A stretch of DNA of 5,364 nt from Saprospiraceae bacterium (lineage in GTDB: Bacteria > Bacteroidota > Bacteroidia > Chitinophagales > Saprospiraceae), in contig JAJDFU010000227.1 of NCBI GenBank assembly GCA_020528935.1, forward strand, positions 1 to 5,364, read 5' to 3'. Under the pieces are notes generated by a model. That model was not told the DNA's origin. It saw nothing but the letters and a program-made list of their open reading frames with translations, and searched no databases. The position numbers and the translations under genes were made by a program. Below, in pieces: positions 4,747 through 5,364 of this stretch. Position 1 is the stretch's first letter, and every line of letters starts with the position of its first letter.

Positions 4747-5364
4747 ATGAAAATCTACGTTCTGAGTATTCTTTTCACCCTTTGGGGTATGGCGGCTGCC
4801 TTCGGCCAGAAAACCTTTTCCGACTGGCTCAAGCCGGGCGAGAACTTCGAGATCAAGCCCTTTGTGATGGCGCAATTCTGGTCCAGCTATTCCACGGGCC
4901 AGGAGCGCTATGTGGACAGCCTGGGGCGCTACGAGCCCATAGGCGACCGCTTCAACGTGATGATCCGGCGGGCGCGGCTGGGCTTCCGGGTGAAAGCTTA
5001 CGAGAACTTCAAGTTCGTACTGGTGGGCGCTTACGACCAGCTGGGGCGCGATGTGAATACCAGCCTGGTGGGCGGCCCCAACAACGGCTCGCTGCCCGAA
5101 TTCGGCATCTGGGACGCGTTTGCCCAATGGCGGGTGCTGCCGGGCCGCGAAGCCCTCCACCTCACGGTGGGCTATTTCCGGCCGCAGCTCAGCCGGGAGA
5201 GCATTACCTCGGGTTGGAGCGTCAACTCCATGGAGAAGTCCATGTCGCAGAACTACATCCGCCGCCATCTGGTGGGCTTCGGGCCGGGCCGGGCCGTGGG
5301 GATCAACCTGGGCGGGCTGCTGCCCACCGGCGGGAGGTGCTGCGCGCGCCCGGCTGGGATGTGC
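4747..5364 (+). CDS. Phosphate-selective porin O/P-like outer-membrane protein, 3' truncated by the window edge
   Basis: ATG 4747 opens a frame that runs to the window end (206 codons). Residues 1-21 form a signal peptide: MKIY, a hydrophobic core LSILFTLWGMAAAF, and probable cleavage before Q21. The mature part resembles the N-terminal third of Porin_O_P proteins: a first strand FVMAQFWSSYS, then RFNVMIRRARLGFRVKAYENFKFVLVGAYDQLGRD, a FGIWDAFAQWRV strand, VGYFRPQLSRESITSG, and RRHLVGFGPGRAVGINLGGL. Full members have about 380-450 residues and form a 16-18 strand beta-barrel in the outer membrane passing phosphate or other anions. From about residue 193 (position 5323) the frame becomes Cys-, Gly- and Arg-rich and stops looking like the family; a shifted frame fits better, so a frameshift or read error is possible near the edge. 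No convincing promoter or ribosome-binding site was found at 4688-4746. The gene is separated from the sulfur operon by a terminator, so it is probably independent. Confidence 0.82.
   Translation, partial: MKIYVLSILFTLWGMAAAFGQKTFSDWLKPGENFEIKPFVMAQFWSSYSTGQERYVDSLGRYEPIGDRFNVMIRRARLGFRVKAYENFKFVLVGAYDQLGRDVNTSLVGGPNNGSLPEFGIWDAFAQWRVLPGREALHLTVGYFRPQLSRESITSGWSVNSMEKSMSQNYIRRHLVGFGPGRAVGINLGGLLPTGGRCCARPAGMC

Noticed and set aside
4681..5268. A 195-residue minus-strand frame opposite the porin start
   Set aside because: The opposite strand has a signal peptide and porin similarity. This frame has neither, and it runs through the terminator's T-tract region.

Overview
The window most likely comes from a GC-rich member of the Bacteroidota. 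The evidence is a Porin_O_P-type outer-membrane protein, genes whose starts lack a convincing Shine-Dalgarno sequence and sit behind A-rich leaders, a DUF1015 protein, and a sulfur transporter split into two short YeeE/YedE-type proteins as is common in that phylum. A saprospirian such as Lewinella or Phaeodactylibacter would fit, but this is only a guess from general resemblance.

Layout. (1) Positions 1-1001, plus strand: the 3' three-quarters or so of a DUF1015 gene. (2) 1006-1122: a dispersed repeat between two convergent genes. (3) 1128-2786, minus strand: a 552-residue fusion of an N-terminal cysteine-dioxygenase-like cupin and a C-terminal SAM-dependent methyltransferase. (4) 2787-3014: a divergent control region with three perfect inverted repeats, one of them a good Crp/Fnr-type site. 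(5) 3015-4413, plus strand: a three-gene operon of thioredoxin, YeeE/YedE transporter half and DUF6691-type transporter half. (6) 4414-4746: a 333-base non-coding stretch holding a second, longer copy of the repeat in inverted orientation, a further inverted repeat and a strong intrinsic terminator. (7) 4747 to the window end, plus strand: the start of a phosphate-selective porin O/P-like gene, possibly frameshifted near the right edge.

Biology. The middle of the window has a sulfur theme. The plus-strand operon probably imports thiosulfate or a related reduced sulfur species, with thioredoxin supplying thiol reduction. The divergent gene probably oxidises a small thiol to a sulfinate, and its attached methyltransferase has an unknown substrate. 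The shared upstream region could coordinate the two units.

The most striking non-coding feature is the repeat pair. The right copy (about 4418-4602) looks like a small non-autonomous mobile element. It has 11-base terminal inverted repeats (CGTGAGGTTGG / CCAACCTCACG), strong internal hairpins and a flanking 8-base direct repeat TTAAGATA that looks like a target-site duplication. It appears to have landed on the stop codon of the last operon gene and to have pushed that gene away from its terminator. The left copy matches 117 bases of it in reverse orientation with 7 mismatches and one 7-base indel. Both copies begin exactly 5 bases after the stop codon of the gene they follow. No transposase, RNA gene or CRISPR array is visible.
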